This document shows, in pieces, positions 47,629 through 56,322 of a stretch of 64,000 bases of DNA. The position numbers were made by a program, and so were the translations under genes. Under the pieces are notes generated by a model. It saw only the letters and a list, made by a program, of their open reading frames with translations, had not been told where the DNA came from and ran no database searches. Positions within the stretch are counted from its first letter, which is position 1; every line of letters starts with the position of its first letter. The DNA is from Verrucomicrobiota bacterium. Lineage in GTDB: Bacteria > Verrucomicrobiota > Verrucomicrobiia > Verrucomicrobiales > Verrucomicrobiaceae. The stretch covers positions 1 through 64,000 of the forward strand of contig JAFLEI010000022.1 of assembly GCA_017301975.1 (NCBI GenBank), given 5' to 3'.

Positions 47629-48405
47629 ATGGCCTCCAAGCGCATCGTTCTTAAATTCGGCTCCGGCATTCTCACGCGCAAAGACGCGCCTGAACCCGAT
47701 CCGGTGCAACTGCGCAAACTCGTCGAGGCCGTCGCACTGCTGAAGCGTGCCGGTCACTCCGTCGTCGTCGTCAGCAGCGGGGCCGTGGCCTCCGGTTTGA
47801 AGCCGCTGGATTTCAGCCAACGTCCCTCCGATGTGACCACCCTTCAGGCGCTAGCCGCTGTGGGTCAGACCCACCTCATGCACGCCTACGAATCGCTCCT
47901 GCGGGATCACGGCCTGCACGTCGCCCAGTTGCTCGTCACTCACGAAGACTTCGAAAACGCCGACCGCTCCCCCCGCGTCAAAGCCGTGCTCGAACGCCTC
48001 ATGGAGTTCTCTCAGGTGGTCCCCGTCATCAATGAAAACGACTCCGTCGCCATCGAAGAACTGCGCTACGGCGACAACGACAAGCTCTCCTCCCGCGTCG
48101 CCCGCTTCTGGGGCGCTGACGTGCTCATCCTCCTCACCAGCGCCCCCGGCCTTCTGCGCGACATGAAAAAGCCCGAGGAAGGTCCGATCCCCATCGTCGA
48201 AGATGTCGATGCGGTGATCCACCACGCCGAAGAGGAGAAATCCGCCCTCGGCACCGGTGGCATGATCTCCAAGCTGCGCGCCGTGCAAGACGCCGTTCAC
48301 GGTGGTGTGGAGTGCATCATCGCCTCGGGCCGTCATGCCGAGCAGATCCCGGGACTGATCGATGGACACGGCATTTGTACGCGTTTTCCCGCCTCACGTT
48401 CGTAA
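47629..48405 (+). CDS. proB: Glutamate 5-kinase without PUA domain
   Basis: This 258-residue amino-acid kinase phosphorylates glutamate, the first step to proline. IVLKFGSGILTR and VVVVSSGAVASGLKPL are the phosphate and substrate loops. VPVINENDSVAIEELRYGDND and LLTSAPGLLRDM are the ProB-specific region. ALGTGGMISKLRAVQDAV is the ATP-site loop. The protein ends before the C-terminal PUA domain of the E. coli form (367 residues), as in many short ProB enzymes. It is followed by purU after 11 bases; proA is not in the window. Confidence 0.95.
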   Translation: MASKRIVLKFGSGILTRKDAPEPDPVQLRKLVEAVALLKRAGHSVVVVSSGAVASGLKPLDFSQRPSDVTTLQALAAVGQTHLMHAYESLLRDHGLHVAQLLVTHEDFENADRSPRVKAVLERLMEFSQVVPVINENDSVAIEELRYGDNDKLSSRVARFWGADVLILLTSAPGLLRDMKKPEEGPIPIVEDVDAVIHHAEEEKSALGTGGMISKLRAVQDAVHGGVECIIASGRHAEQIPGLIDGHGICTRFPASRS

Positions 48406-48416
48406 CCTGATTCACC

Positions 48417-49277
48417 ATGGCCTCCTCTGACATCGCGACACTTCTCATCCACTGCCCGGACCGTCCTGGACTCGTGCATGATGTGACCGGTTTTATCTTC
48501 TCGCACCAGGGGAACATCATCGATCTTCAGCAGCACATCGACCCGGACCAGAACGCCTTTTTCATGCGCCTCGAATGGAGCCTGGAAAACTTCACGCTCG
48601 ATAATGAAGAGATCGAATCACGTCTGCAGCCCATGGCACGCCGCCATGAAATGCAGATGCGCCTCAGCTTCGCCAGCCAGCGCAAACGCATCGCCCTCTT
48701 CGTCACCAAGGAGAATCACTGCCTCTACGATCTCCTCGCCCGCCATGAATCCGGCGACCTTCCCGTGGACATCCCGCTCATCGTTGCCAATCACGAAACC
48801 CTGCGGCCTGCGGCGGAGCGCTTCGGCATCCCGTTTCATCATTTCCCCATCACCAAGGAAAACAAGCTGGCGCAGGAGGCCGCTCAGATTGAGCTGCTTC
48901 GCCAGCACCGCATCGACACCGTCGTGCTCGCCCGCTACATGCAGATCATCAGCCCCGCGATGATTGCGGAGTTTCCGCATCGGATTCTCAACATTCATCA
49001 CAGCTTCCTGCCTGCCTTCGTCGGAGCCAAGCCCTACCATCAGGCCTTCCAGCGCGGCGTGAAGATCATTGGTGCCACCAGCCACTACGTCACTGCGGAC
49101 CTCGACGAAGGTCCCATCATCCATCAGGACGTCATGCGCGTCAGCCACGAGGACAGCGTCCACGACCTCGTCCGCCTCGGCCGCGATCTGGAGAAAACCG
49201 TCCTCGCCAAAGCGCTTTGGTGGCACGTCCGTGATCGAGTGCTGGTGTTCAAAAACAAGACCGTCGTCTTTGATTAA
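48417..49277 (+). CDS. purU: Formyltetrahydrofolate deformylase
   Basis: This 286-residue enzyme releases formate from 10-formyl-THF. It has an N-terminal ACT domain (TLLIHCPDRPGLVHDVTGFI) and a C-terminal PurN-like hydrolase domain. RKRIALFVTKENHCLYDLL, LARYMQIISPAMI and NIHHSFLPAFVGAKPYHQA are the family core, with the H and D of the active site in IIGATSHYVTADLDEGPII. It shares the C-terminal fold with the PurN half of the fusion at 28823. It lies 11 bases after proB. Confidence 0.96.
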   Translation: MASSDIATLLIHCPDRPGLVHDVTGFIFSHQGNIIDLQQHIDPDQNAFFMRLEWSLENFTLDNEEIESRLQPMARRHEMQMRLSFASQRKRIALFVTKENHCLYDLLARHESGDLPVDIPLIVANHETLRPAAERFGIPFHHFPITKENKLAQEAAQIELLRQHRIDTVVLARYMQIISPAMIAEFPHRILNIHHSFLPAFVGAKPYHQAFQRGVKIIGATSHYVTADLDEGPIIHQDVMRVSHEDSVHDLVRLGRDLEKTVLAKALWWHVRDRVLVFKNKTVVFD

Positions 49278-49309
49278 GACGCTCTGGAAAGCCGCCAGTC
49301 TGCGCCGGC

Positions 49310-50965
49310 CTACTTCTTGTTCGTCTTCGTTCCGCCCGCTTTGGAACTCGTCGATTTTGCGGCTGCCTTGGAGTCGCCGGACTTAGAAGGCTCTGCCGTG
49401 GGTTCGATTGGGGTGAGAATGATCGGTGCCGTGGCCGGTTGGGGCAGGGGAGGGGCCATGGCCGGCGGTGTTGCTGGTGGTGCGGTAATCGTTCCCGGTG
49501 TGCCAGGGGTGACTGCATCGTTGGTGGCGGGTGTGGTGACGGCTGGCGGAGCAGCGGGTGGAGGCTCCGGTTTCTTGAACGGATCTTCCCAGGTGTGCAG
49601 CTCAAAGCCCGCACCCACGCCGCCGACTTCACCCAGCAGCGCCAGGCATTTTTCCCGCCATTTGGCTAAATCTGGCGCGCTGCGTTCTTTTTCAGCCGTG
49701 CCGGGGAAGATGAGGTAGGTGACCTTGAGATCGCTCTCGGGCCTGATGTAGGGCGTGGCCTTGGGATTGATGGTTTTGGCCATTCGCAGCGAAGCTTCGC
49801 CCATTTTGAAGCTGGGGCCATAGTCGCCGCAGATGGCAGGATAGATCTTGCCTTCGTGAATGACGGCGGCGTAGTCGCCGATCTGCGGCGTGAATTTGTT
49901 CTGATCGGCATAGCCTCTGAACAGCAGCGAGATCACGATGAAGGGGTCTTTGTCCGCGATGAGGCTGCTGCGCACCTTGAAGTCGGCGACCTCGAGCTTG
50001 AGTTGGTCGATCATGACCTTGAGTTCGCGATTGCGTGAAGAACTCAGACCCTTTTTGGCATACTCATCCTGGGCTTTTTGCAGGCGGTCCTCCCATTTGG
50101 CGAGCAACGGGTTCGGGTTTTTAGTCGTCTTCGCCCACGCATAGCTGGTGAAGGGCTGGTAGTAGTCGGAAAGGTAGATGTACTCGTCCAGCGTTGGCAT
50201 CCGGTCGCCGTCAGACCCGTCTGCCACCACATCCATCTCGGACTGAACCAGCAGCGCACGGCGCTGTGTGGTTGGGTGAGTCAGTTCGAGGATCGTCTCA
50301 GTGTCGTAAAAATTGTGACGATCCAGGATTCGGCTGAGGCGTGTCAGGTCGTTCTGCACCCGGTTGGTTTTGTTCTCGTACAGCTTGTGGTAGAAGCCGC
50401 TCACCTTCGCCGCAGGCAGCATGACCTCGAGCCCGGGCAGGATGCCGGGCAGGTTTTTGTTGATGCGGGAGAGTTCGTCCAGCGTCTGGTTCGCCTTTGG
50501 CACACGGATGCTGAGCTGAAACTCCGCCTTGTACGCTTCGGGATCAAGCCGTTCCAGGCTGGCAAAACTGCCTTGTTCAGTGATCAGGTTTGTTTTGACC
50601 GTGATGCCGTTGAAAAGCGTGGCCACATCGACGTCCTTGCGAGGGATGAATTTTTCCGGCAGCGGCGGCTGAACTTCACGGATGACCTCCTTGGTCACTT
50701 CTCTGACCACGGGAACTTCTTTGATCACATCGCGCAACACGTCACGCGTGACGATGCGCTCCTTGGTGGTCCGTGCAGAAGTAAAAATGTCCTGAATGCC
50801 TTTTTTGATCTTCCCGGCGAAAGGGGTGAATGGCAGCACCAGCGCGATGACCAGGGAGAACAGAAACAGCAGGCGGATGAGCGAGCCAAAACAGCCGCGC
50901 TTTTGGCGCTGGGTTCCTGGCAGGGGCGGGGTATCCGTGGCGGGCATGGGAGGTTCCGAAGACAT
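49310..50965 (-). CDS. Membrane-anchored GH75 (chitosanase)-like protein
   Basis: This 551-residue protein has one membrane helix (about 27-48, LIRLLFLFSLVIALVLPFTPF) after a proline-rich cytoplasmic start, then a coil region (IVTRDVLRDVIKEVPVVREV). Residues about 255-420 resemble glycoside hydrolase family 75: MDVVADGSDGDRM, and IGDYAAVIHEGKIYPAICGD followed by GPSFKMGEASLRMA. The Asp and Glu there correspond to the GH75 catalytic pair. The C-terminus is P/A/T/K-rich (KPEPPPAAPPAVTTPAT). It is the last gene of a gtrA-trmL-lolD-line of minus-strand genes. Confidence 0.75.
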   Translation of the reverse strand: MSSEPPMPATDTPPLPGTQRQKRGCFGSLIRLLFLFSLVIALVLPFTPFAGKIKKGIQDIFTSARTTKERIVTRDVLRDVIKEVPVVREVTKEVIREVQPPLPEKFIPRKDVDVATLFNGITVKTNLITEQGSFASLERLDPEAYKAEFQLSIRVPKANQTLDELSRINKNLPGILPGLEVMLPAAKVSGFYHKLYENKTNRVQNDLTRLSRILDRHNFYDTETILELTHPTTQRRALLVQSEMDVVADGSDGDRMPTLDEYIYLSDYYQPFTSYAWAKTTKNPNPLLAKWEDRLQKAQDEYAKKGLSSSRNRELKVMIDQLKLEVADFKVRSSLIADKDPFIVISLLFRGYADQNKFTPQIGDYAAVIHEGKIYPAICGDYGPSFKMGEASLRMAKTINPKATPYIRPESDLKVTYLIFPGTAEKERSAPDLAKWREKCLALLGEVGGVGAGFELHTWEDPFKKPEPPPAAPPAVTTPATNDAVTPGTPGTITAPPATPPAMAPPLPQPATAPIILTPIEPTAEPSKSGDSKAAAKSTSSKAGGTKTNKK

Positions 50966-51010
50966 ACGCGTGCAGAAGTTTAATCTCGTTTCAGCGCCAA
51001 GGCGGGTGCA

Positions 51011-51688
51011 TCAACCTTCTTCAAGGCGGCCCTCTTTGAGAAGCAGGCGGCGGTCTCCGCGCTTGGCCAGAGTTTGATCATGCGTGACGACGATGAGTGT
51101 TTTTTTGGCCTCATCGACCACTTGCATCAGCATGTCGATCACGCCACTGCCGGTGCTCGCATCGAGGTTCCCGGTGGGTTCGTCGGCGTAGATGATTCCG
51201 GGGTTGTTGATGAGCGCGCGGGCGATCGCGACTCGCTGCTGTTCCCCGCCGGAAAGTTCGGTGGGCAGGTGCTGAAGTCGTGCGCTGAGCCCCACCTTGT
51301 CCAGCAGTTCACGGGCGCGTGCCTCTCCCTTTTTGCCGCCGATCATGGCTGGCAGCATCACATTTTCCAGCGCGGTGAGTTCCGGCAGCAGGAAGTAATG
51401 CTGAAACACAAATCCCATGACTTCATTGCGTGTGCGTGCCCGCTCCGCCGCCGCAGCCTGATACAGCGAGCGGCCATGCACCAGCACATCGCCCGAAGTG
51501 GGCTGCTCCAGTCCGCCGAGGACGTAGAGCAGAGTGGTTTTCCCTGCACCCGACTGGCCGCATAGAAACACCTTTTCACCGGCGGCGACTTCAACATTGA
51601 CGCCCCGCAGCACAGGCAGTTCATGCCCGGCAAGGTGGTAGGTGCGATGCACATCGTGTGCGGCGAGTGGGGCTGCTTGCTGGCTCAT
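51011..51688 (-). CDS. lolD: ABC transporter ATPase, LolD-like
   Basis: With ATG 51688 this is a 225-residue ATPase of the LolD/MacB type, which powers release of lipoproteins from the inner membrane. Walker A is GQSGAGKTTLLYVLGG, the signature LSGGEQQRVAIARAL, Walker B IIYADEPTGNLD, and H-loop VVTHDQ. No LolC/E permease is in the window, so it must pair with a gene elsewhere, or serve another MacB-like exporter. It is 38 bases downstream of trmL on the same strand. Confidence 0.88.
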   Translation of the reverse strand: MSQQAAPLAAHDVHRTYHLAGHELPVLRGVNVEVAAGEKVFLCGQSGAGKTTLLYVLGGLEQPTSGDVLVHGRSLYQAAAAERARTRNEVMGFVFQHYFLLPELTALENVMLPAMIGGKKGEARARELLDKVGLSARLQHLPTELSGGEQQRVAIARALINNPGIIYADEPTGNLDASTGSGVIDMLMQVVDEAKKTLIVVTHDQTLAKRGDRRLLLKEGRLEEG

Positions 51689-51726
51689 GTAGATTGGGGT
51701 GTACGCTCCGCAGATGCCACGCGGCG

Positions 51727-52188
51727 TCAAGGCATGATGCCCGCCTGCGCACGTTGTCTGAACGTTTCATACATCACGATGCCCGCCGCCGTGGCGAGGT
51801 TCAGGCTCCGTGTGCCTTGCATGGGGATGCGCAGGCAGTGCTCCGCCTGGATCACCGTGGTCGGGATGCCACGCGTCTCAGGGCCGAAGACGAGGAAAAT
51901 CTCCGCCGTCGTGAGGTCGGCCTCCCAGTAGGTCTGTTCCCCCTGGCATTCGATGAACCAGCAGGCCGCCTCCGCAGGCATCGCCGCCGCCAGCTCTTCC
52001 CAGCTCTCCCAGACACGCACATCCACCTCCGCCCAGTAGTCCAGACCGGCCCGCTTGAGCTGCTTGTCATCAAGGCTGAAGCCGAGCGGCTTGATCAAAT
52101 GCAGCCGCGCATTCGTGGCCAGGCACAGCCGCCCGATGGCACCCGTGTTGTGCGGAATCTCCGGCTGAAAGAGGACGACGTTCAGCAT
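51727..52188 (-). CDS. trmL: tRNA (cytidine/uridine-34-2'-O)-methyltransferase
   Basis: This 153-residue SPOUT methyltransferase modifies the wobble base of two tRNA-Leu. LNVVLFQPEIPHNTGAIGRLC is the N-terminus. FLVFGPETRGIPTTV and IPMQGTRSLNLATAAGIVMYE are motifs 2 and 3 of the trefoil knot. Length matches the E. coli enzyme (157). It starts seven bases after the GtrA-family gene and precedes lolD. Confidence 0.94.
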   Translation of the reverse strand: MLNVVLFQPEIPHNTGAIGRLCLATNARLHLIKPLGFSLDDKQLKRAGLDYWAEVDVRVWESWEELAAAMPAEAACWFIECQGEQTYWEADLTTAEIFLVFGPETRGIPTTVIQAEHCLRIPMQGTRSLNLATAAGIVMYETFRQRAQAGIMP

Positions 52189-52194
52189 GGGGCC

Positions 52195-52704
52195 TCAGCC
52201 TTTGAAGACGAAAAGTTTTCGACAGATGAAATTCACCAGGGTGGACGAAACGATCAGCATCAGCTGGGCGGTCAAGGTGCTGATGCCATACCACTTGATG
52301 AGATACGGCCCGGAAAGCAGGCCAATGGCGAACCCAGTTGAGCTGACTACCGAAAAGTAAAAGAACTCCAGCACCCGGTGATGCCGCCCAGGGGTGAATA
52401 CCCACAGAGAATTGGTCACGTAGGCAAAGATGTTGCCAAAGAAAAAGGCGATGATGTTGTTGTAGATGCTGTGCACCGCACGCACCTCATCGGTCACGCC
52501 ACTGCTGACCAGGGCTGGATACATGCCCCACCTGGACAGGGCATAAAAGATCGTCGTCGTGAGGGTCAGCGAGCCTATGCCACAGATGCCATACTTGATG
52601 AACTGGATCAGCGGATGCGTGTCACGCGTGTTCAGACGCACCAGAATTGAACGCCAGTCGTTCTCACGAAAAAATAGAAAAGCCTCACCGATTTTTGACA
52701 TCAT
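52195..52704 (-). CDS. GtrA family membrane protein
   Basis: This 169-residue protein has four membrane segments, starting LIQFIKYGICGIGSLTLTTTIFYALSRWG at about residue 33. YNNIIAFFFGNIFAYVTNSLWVF and the closing ISTLTAQLMLIVSSTLVNFICRKLFVF are GtrA/DPMS-synthase-type patterns (the N-R-x-F-V-F ending is C-R-K-L-F-V-F). GtrA proteins help flip undecaprenyl-linked sugars, so it may connect to surface glycan synthesis. It is the first gene of the trmL-lolD unit. Confidence 0.9.
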   Translation of the reverse strand: MMSKIGEAFLFFRENDWRSILVRLNTRDTHPLIQFIKYGICGIGSLTLTTTIFYALSRWGMYPALVSSGVTDEVRAVHSIYNNIIAFFFGNIFAYVTNSLWVFTPGRHHRVLEFFYFSVVSSTGFAIGLLSGPYLIKWYGISTLTAQLMLIVSSTLVNFICRKLFVFKG

Positions 52705-52755
52705 CAGGTGAGGCTCTCCGGGGATCGTTGCTCCGCAAGCAAAGATGCGATGCGT

Positions 52756-53073
52756 TTAGTAGTAGTGGTAGTTGCCGTTGCGGTCGTAGTAGCCTTGCTG
52801 TTGCTGACGTCCACGGTAGCCCTGCTGCTGGCCTTGGTAGTATTGCTGCTGGTTGCGCTGGTCACGGGAATTGCCAATGGCATTGCCACCCAGGGCACCG
52901 AGGCCGGCACCGATGGCGGCACCTTCCAATCCACGACCGCTTTGATTGCCGATGATACCACCGACGGCAGCGCCGCCGAGTGCGCCAATCACGGAGCCTG
53001 TTTGAGCATTAGGGCCGGATGCGCATGAAACCAGCGAAAGGGCGGTGAGGGTTGCGAGGAGAGTTTTTTTCAT
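52756..53073 (-). CDS. Glycine-zipper lipoprotein
   Basis: This 105-residue protein begins MKKTLLATLTALSLVSCAS, a lipobox (L-V-S-C). GSVIGALGGAAVGGIIGNQSG, GLEGAAIGAGLGALGGNAIG is a glycine-zipper domain (Gly-x3-Gly repeats), as in YMGG/OmpA-Slp-like outer-membrane proteins. A Q/Y-rich tail (RNQQQYYQGQQQGYRGRQQQ) follows. It lies 39 bases downstream of a shorter paralogue on the same strand. Confidence 0.85.
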   Translation of the reverse strand: MKKTLLATLTALSLVSCASGPNAQTGSVIGALGGAAVGGIIGNQSGRGLEGAAIGAGLGALGGNAIGNSRDQRNQQQYYQGQQQGYRGRQQQQGYYDRNGNYHYY

Positions 53074-53112
53074 ATTGAGGTCAATGGATAGGATGGATCA
53101 GACGGGAGTTGT

Positions 53113-53349
53113 TTAATAGTAGTAACCACGGCGACGGTCACGGGCATTGCCAATTGCGTTGCCACCCAGGGCTCCGAGCGCACCGCCAATGGCAGCGCCT
53201 TCCAGGCCACGACCGCTTTGAGATCCGATGATCCCACCGACGGCAGCGCCGCCGAGGCCGCCAATAACAGCCCCCTGTTGGGCGCCCGGGCCGGTGGCGC
53301 AGGATGAAAACGTGGCAGCAGTGATGATGGAGAGGATGATGTGTTTCAT
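53113..53349 (-). CDS. Glycine-zipper lipoprotein (short paralogue)
   Basis: This 78-residue protein begins MKHIILSIITAATFSSCATG, with lipobox F-S-S-C, then the glycine-zipper GAVIGGLGGAAVGGIIGSQSG, GLEGAAIGGALGALGGNAIG, ending RDRRRGYYY. It is the closest relative of the gene after it, and the two are a tandem duplication with different tails. A bidirectional promoter with 53555 is possible in the 205-base gap. Confidence 0.85.
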   Translation of the reverse strand: MKHIILSIITAATFSSCATGPGAQQGAVIGGLGGAAVGGIIGSQSGRGLEGAAIGGALGALGGNAIGNARDRRRGYYY

Positions 53350-53554
53350 AATAGTGTGATTGTTGTGATCAAGCAGACTGCTTTGTCGTTAAATAGGCTC
53401 TAATTGTTCATAAAGAAAAGCGAAATCCTGCAACTAAAGGTCATGTTAGCACCTATAATACGCAGCACGCCATATCTCCGGCCTGCTCCGGCTTTCTTTA
53501 TTTGACGTACATTCTGCCAGCGGTTACAAACCTGTTCCCCCTCCAACTTTCTCT

Positions 53555-54169
53555 ATGCACGTGCGTTTCTTTCTTCGTTGCCTGTTTGCCGTTTCCCTTC
53601 TCAGCCTCACCGCTTTGCCGGTTCAGGCAGAGCAGCTGCCCTTGGATCACCCCTGCGCCGCCTTGGTGAAGAAGTATCTCACTGCGGTCGTCCAGCAGGA
53701 CTGGAAAACCGCATCCCAGATGCTGGTGCCTTCCTCCTTGGAGCGTCGTCAGCGTGAAACGGTCAACATCATCAAGTCCGCTCCCACCATGTCTGACGAG
53801 GAGAACATGCTCTCCGGTTACAATGTGAAAGGCGTTAGCGAACTGGAAAAAATGACCCCCCAGGAATTCTATCAGATCGACCGCGAAGCCTGGCACAAAA
53901 AACTCAAGCTCACCCCTGAAGCCACGAAGCGGAAGCAGGAGACCCTCAAGGTCATCGTGCTCGGCCTCGTTCAGGAAAAGGACAAGGGCTACGTCCACGC
54001 GACCGTCCGCACTTCCCAGGAAACGCTTACCGACAAGATCGAAGAACTCTTCCTCATCTCCTTCATCACCGATCCTGCCAATCCAAAAAATTGGCTCATT
54101 TCTCCTGAGATGAAGGACCGCCCTGTCATCACCCCGCTGGATGGCTCCGCACCGAAGGAAGACAAATAA
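53555..54169 (+). CDS. Hypothetical secreted protein
   Basis: I do not recognise this family. The 204-residue protein has a signal peptide (FLRCLFAVSLLSLTALPVQAEQ) with an A-Q-A cleavage site, then mostly alpha-helical sequence with LVKKYLTAVVQQDWKTASQML near the start, resembling the first helix of SnoaL/NTF2-like domains. MTPQEFYQIDREAWHKKL is a notable charged stretch. It ends three bases before the end of menE on the other strand. Confidence 0.65.
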   Translation: MHVRFFLRCLFAVSLLSLTALPVQAEQLPLDHPCAALVKKYLTAVVQQDWKTASQMLVPSSLERRQRETVNIIKSAPTMSDEENMLSGYNVKGVSELEKMTPQEFYQIDREAWHKKLKLTPEATKRKQETLKVIVLGLVQEKDKGYVHATVRTSQETLTDKIEELFLISFITDPANPKNWLISPEMKDRPVITPLDGSAPKEDK

Positions 54170-54172
54170 GTT

Positions 54173-55297
54173 TCACAGCAGCGTCCGCAGCTCGGCCAGC
54201 CTCACTTTGCCCAGTTCGCTGCGGGGGATGGCATCAAGAATGCGCATCTCTTGAATCTGCTCAAAAGGCCTCAACGATTCGTTGAGGCCTTTTTGCATCT
54301 TGGCGGCTTCACTGCCAGTCATGCCGCTCACGGCCAGCACCAGGCTGCTTCCCTTGCGGGGATCAGGGACATCGCAAACGGCGGCGTCAGCGGCAGTCAG
54401 GCCATGCCTGAGTCGCAGCGTCTCGATGCGGTCCTGGATTGGCCCCAGCGCCACGAGTTCGCCTAGGATCTTCACCATCCCCGTCTCTCTCCCAAGGAAG
54501 CGCAGGCGGCGTGTTCCATCCACTTCGCTGATCTCCACCCGGTCGCGTGTGCGCAGGCCCTCCGCCGGCATCGGCTCCCATCGCCAGCGGCCCTCCTCGC
54601 AGATCGCATAGCCCTGCGCCAGCGCGGGGCCGCTCACGCTCAGCACACCCTCCGCATCCGTGCGCACCTCCCAGATCGGCAGCACCTCCAGCGCGGCACC
54701 CGGGCGTGGCTGCACCGCCACGGTGGAGCCGGTCTCCGTCATCGCATAAGTGCGGTGCACCCTCCAGCCCAGGTCCAATGCCGCAGCCTCTAATTCGGTA
54801 TTCAATGCGCCGCCGCCCACCAGCACCGCCCGCATGGAGGCTGGTGCCCTCAGTTCTGCCGTCACGAGGTCAAAGATTTGCGTGGGCACCAGCGAGGCGA
54901 GCGTTGCGCCCAGATTTTCACACTTCTGCACAAACGCTGATGCATCCCATTTGCCTTCCATCCGTGTGATGGCGCTGCCGCTGAGATGCGCACGCGCCAG
55001 GACGCCGAAGCCACCCACATGATGAGTGGGCAGGGCCAGCAGCCAGTGGTCCTTGGCAGTGATGCCAAAGTGCTCATTCACCGCGCGCGCGGAAATCAGC
55101 AGCGCCTGTTTCGTGAGGCCCACCCATTTGCGCACGCCCTCCGTGCCGCTCGTTTGAAAGAAGCACCAGTCCTTCACCTCCATCTCTCGCAGCGCCATTT
55201 CGGCCAGTCCCGCGCCTTCAGACGTGTGTTCGGAAAGGGGCACGCACACGCTCCCGTCGGTCCACCATTCCGGTTCGATTTTCACAGCCGTCTCCAT
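54173..55297 (-). CDS. menE: o-Succinylbenzoate-CoA ligase
   Basis: This 374-residue adenylate-forming enzyme activates o-succinylbenzoate for menaquinone. FFQTSGTEGVRKWVGLTKQAL is the P-loop, LLALPTHHVGGFGVLARA the substrate strand, RAVLVGGGALN and HRTYAMTETGS the A5 region, and LRTRDRVEI the A7-type block. It is shorter than typical MenE (about 450), with a compact lid. The start overlaps the 3' end of menC by 16 bases, and both converge after menA. The call rests on this context more than on unique motifs. Confidence 0.88.
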   Translation of the reverse strand: METAVKIEPEWWTDGSVCVPLSEHTSEGAGLAEMALREMEVKDWCFFQTSGTEGVRKWVGLTKQALLISARAVNEHFGITAKDHWLLALPTHHVGGFGVLARAHLSGSAITRMEGKWDASAFVQKCENLGATLASLVPTQIFDLVTAELRAPASMRAVLVGGGALNTELEAAALDLGWRVHRTYAMTETGSTVAVQPRPGAALEVLPIWEVRTDAEGVLSVSGPALAQGYAICEEGRWRWEPMPAEGLRTRDRVEISEVDGTRRLRFLGRETGMVKILGELVALGPIQDRIETLRLRHGLTAADAAVCDVPDPRKGSSLVLAVSGMTGSEAAKMQKGLNESLRPFEQIQEMRILDAIPRSELGKVRLAELRTLL

Positions 55298-56241
55298 GGC
55301 AGTCCCTCCAGAACTTCGCCAAATCCCAACCCTCCTCCGCTGCGGTCCGCAGACAGATGGCCTCCGTGGGAGGTCACGCGCTCAAAGAACGCGTCCTTCT
55401 CAAACAGATGCTCCGTGCACAGTCCGCAGAAGTCCAGCGCCTGTCCCTCGGACAGTGCCACCGCCGCCTCATACGCCGCAAACATCTGCCCCAGCGCATG
55501 ATCCATCGCCGAAGTAAGCACCAGCGGATGCTCCGGGTGCCGCTGCGCCACGAGTCGCCAGTCACGCCGCGCCGGTTTTACCACCACCGCATCAAAGCCC
55601 TGAGTGCCGTCTCTCCATCCTTTGTCCAGCGCGAGCTTCACGCCCCAGCGCCGCCGCATGGCCTCCCACGCGTCCGCATCATACGGAAAGGGGTCTTCCA
55701 CGAAATCCAGCGCACGATACACGCGCAGCGGCATGAACTCGATGAACTTGCCAAATGTCAGCCGGTCCAGCACGCCGTTGAAATCCACGCGCAGCCGCAC
55801 GCCCTGCTCTTCAAACCGCTTCGCGCAGCCTTCGAGGAAGCGCGTGGTCTCTCCGTAGTTCGCAAACCCCTTCGCCTTGATCGCCGCCCAGCCTTCCGTC
55901 ACCACGCGCTCCATCTGCGCCTCCGTGTCCGTCGCAAAGCTCCATGAATAGTGGCTGCGCGGAATCTCCAGCCGCTCAAACAAACTCACGCCCGAACGCC
56001 GCGCCGCACCATCGATTTCGGCGCAGCGCAGCGCCATCGCCGTCACAGGCGTCGTGACTCCCTGGCTGAGCAGGCTCAGTTGCTCCTCCACCGGCGCATC
56101 GCCAAATTCCGGCCACGGATGCACGCAGCCATAGCCGCCATCCACGCAGATCAGAGCCCCTGCAAACACCCGTCGCATCGACACCGCATTCAGCGCCACC
56201 CCGCTGCGCAGGAGGTATTCGTGGACGTAAATGGAAGACAT
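55282..56241 (-). CDS. menC: o-Succinylbenzoate synthase
   Basis: This 319-residue member of the enolase superfamily dehydrates SHCHC to o-succinylbenzoate. KAKGFANY carries the first catalytic lysine, RLRVDFNGVLDRLTF the metal Asp, FVEDPFPYDADAW the Glu, and VVVKPARRDW the second lysine with ALDKGW. The product of the previous step and that of the next are encoded by menE (downstream, overlapping) and not by menD/F/H, which are absent here. It is divergent in length from E. coli MenC (320) only slightly. Confidence 0.88.
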   Translation of the reverse strand: MSSIYVHEYLLRSGVALNAVSMRRVFAGALICVDGGYGCVHPWPEFGDAPVEEQLSLLSQGVTTPVTAMALRCAEIDGAARRSGVSLFERLEIPRSHYSWSFATDTEAQMERVVTEGWAAIKAKGFANYGETTRFLEGCAKRFEEQGVRLRVDFNGVLDRLTFGKFIEFMPLRVYRALDFVEDPFPYDADAWEAMRRRWGVKLALDKGWRDGTQGFDAVVVKPARRDWRLVAQRHPEHPLVLTSAMDHALGQMFAAYEAAVALSEGQALDFCGLCTEHLFEKDAFFERVTSHGGHLSADRSGGGLGFGEVLEGLPWRRL

Positions 56242-56322
56242 GGGGAGGGCAGGGTGATTCGCTTCGGGGACAGGTCTTGTATGACTATACGACCTGAAGG
56301 GCCTGTTCCAGAACAGCCTTTC

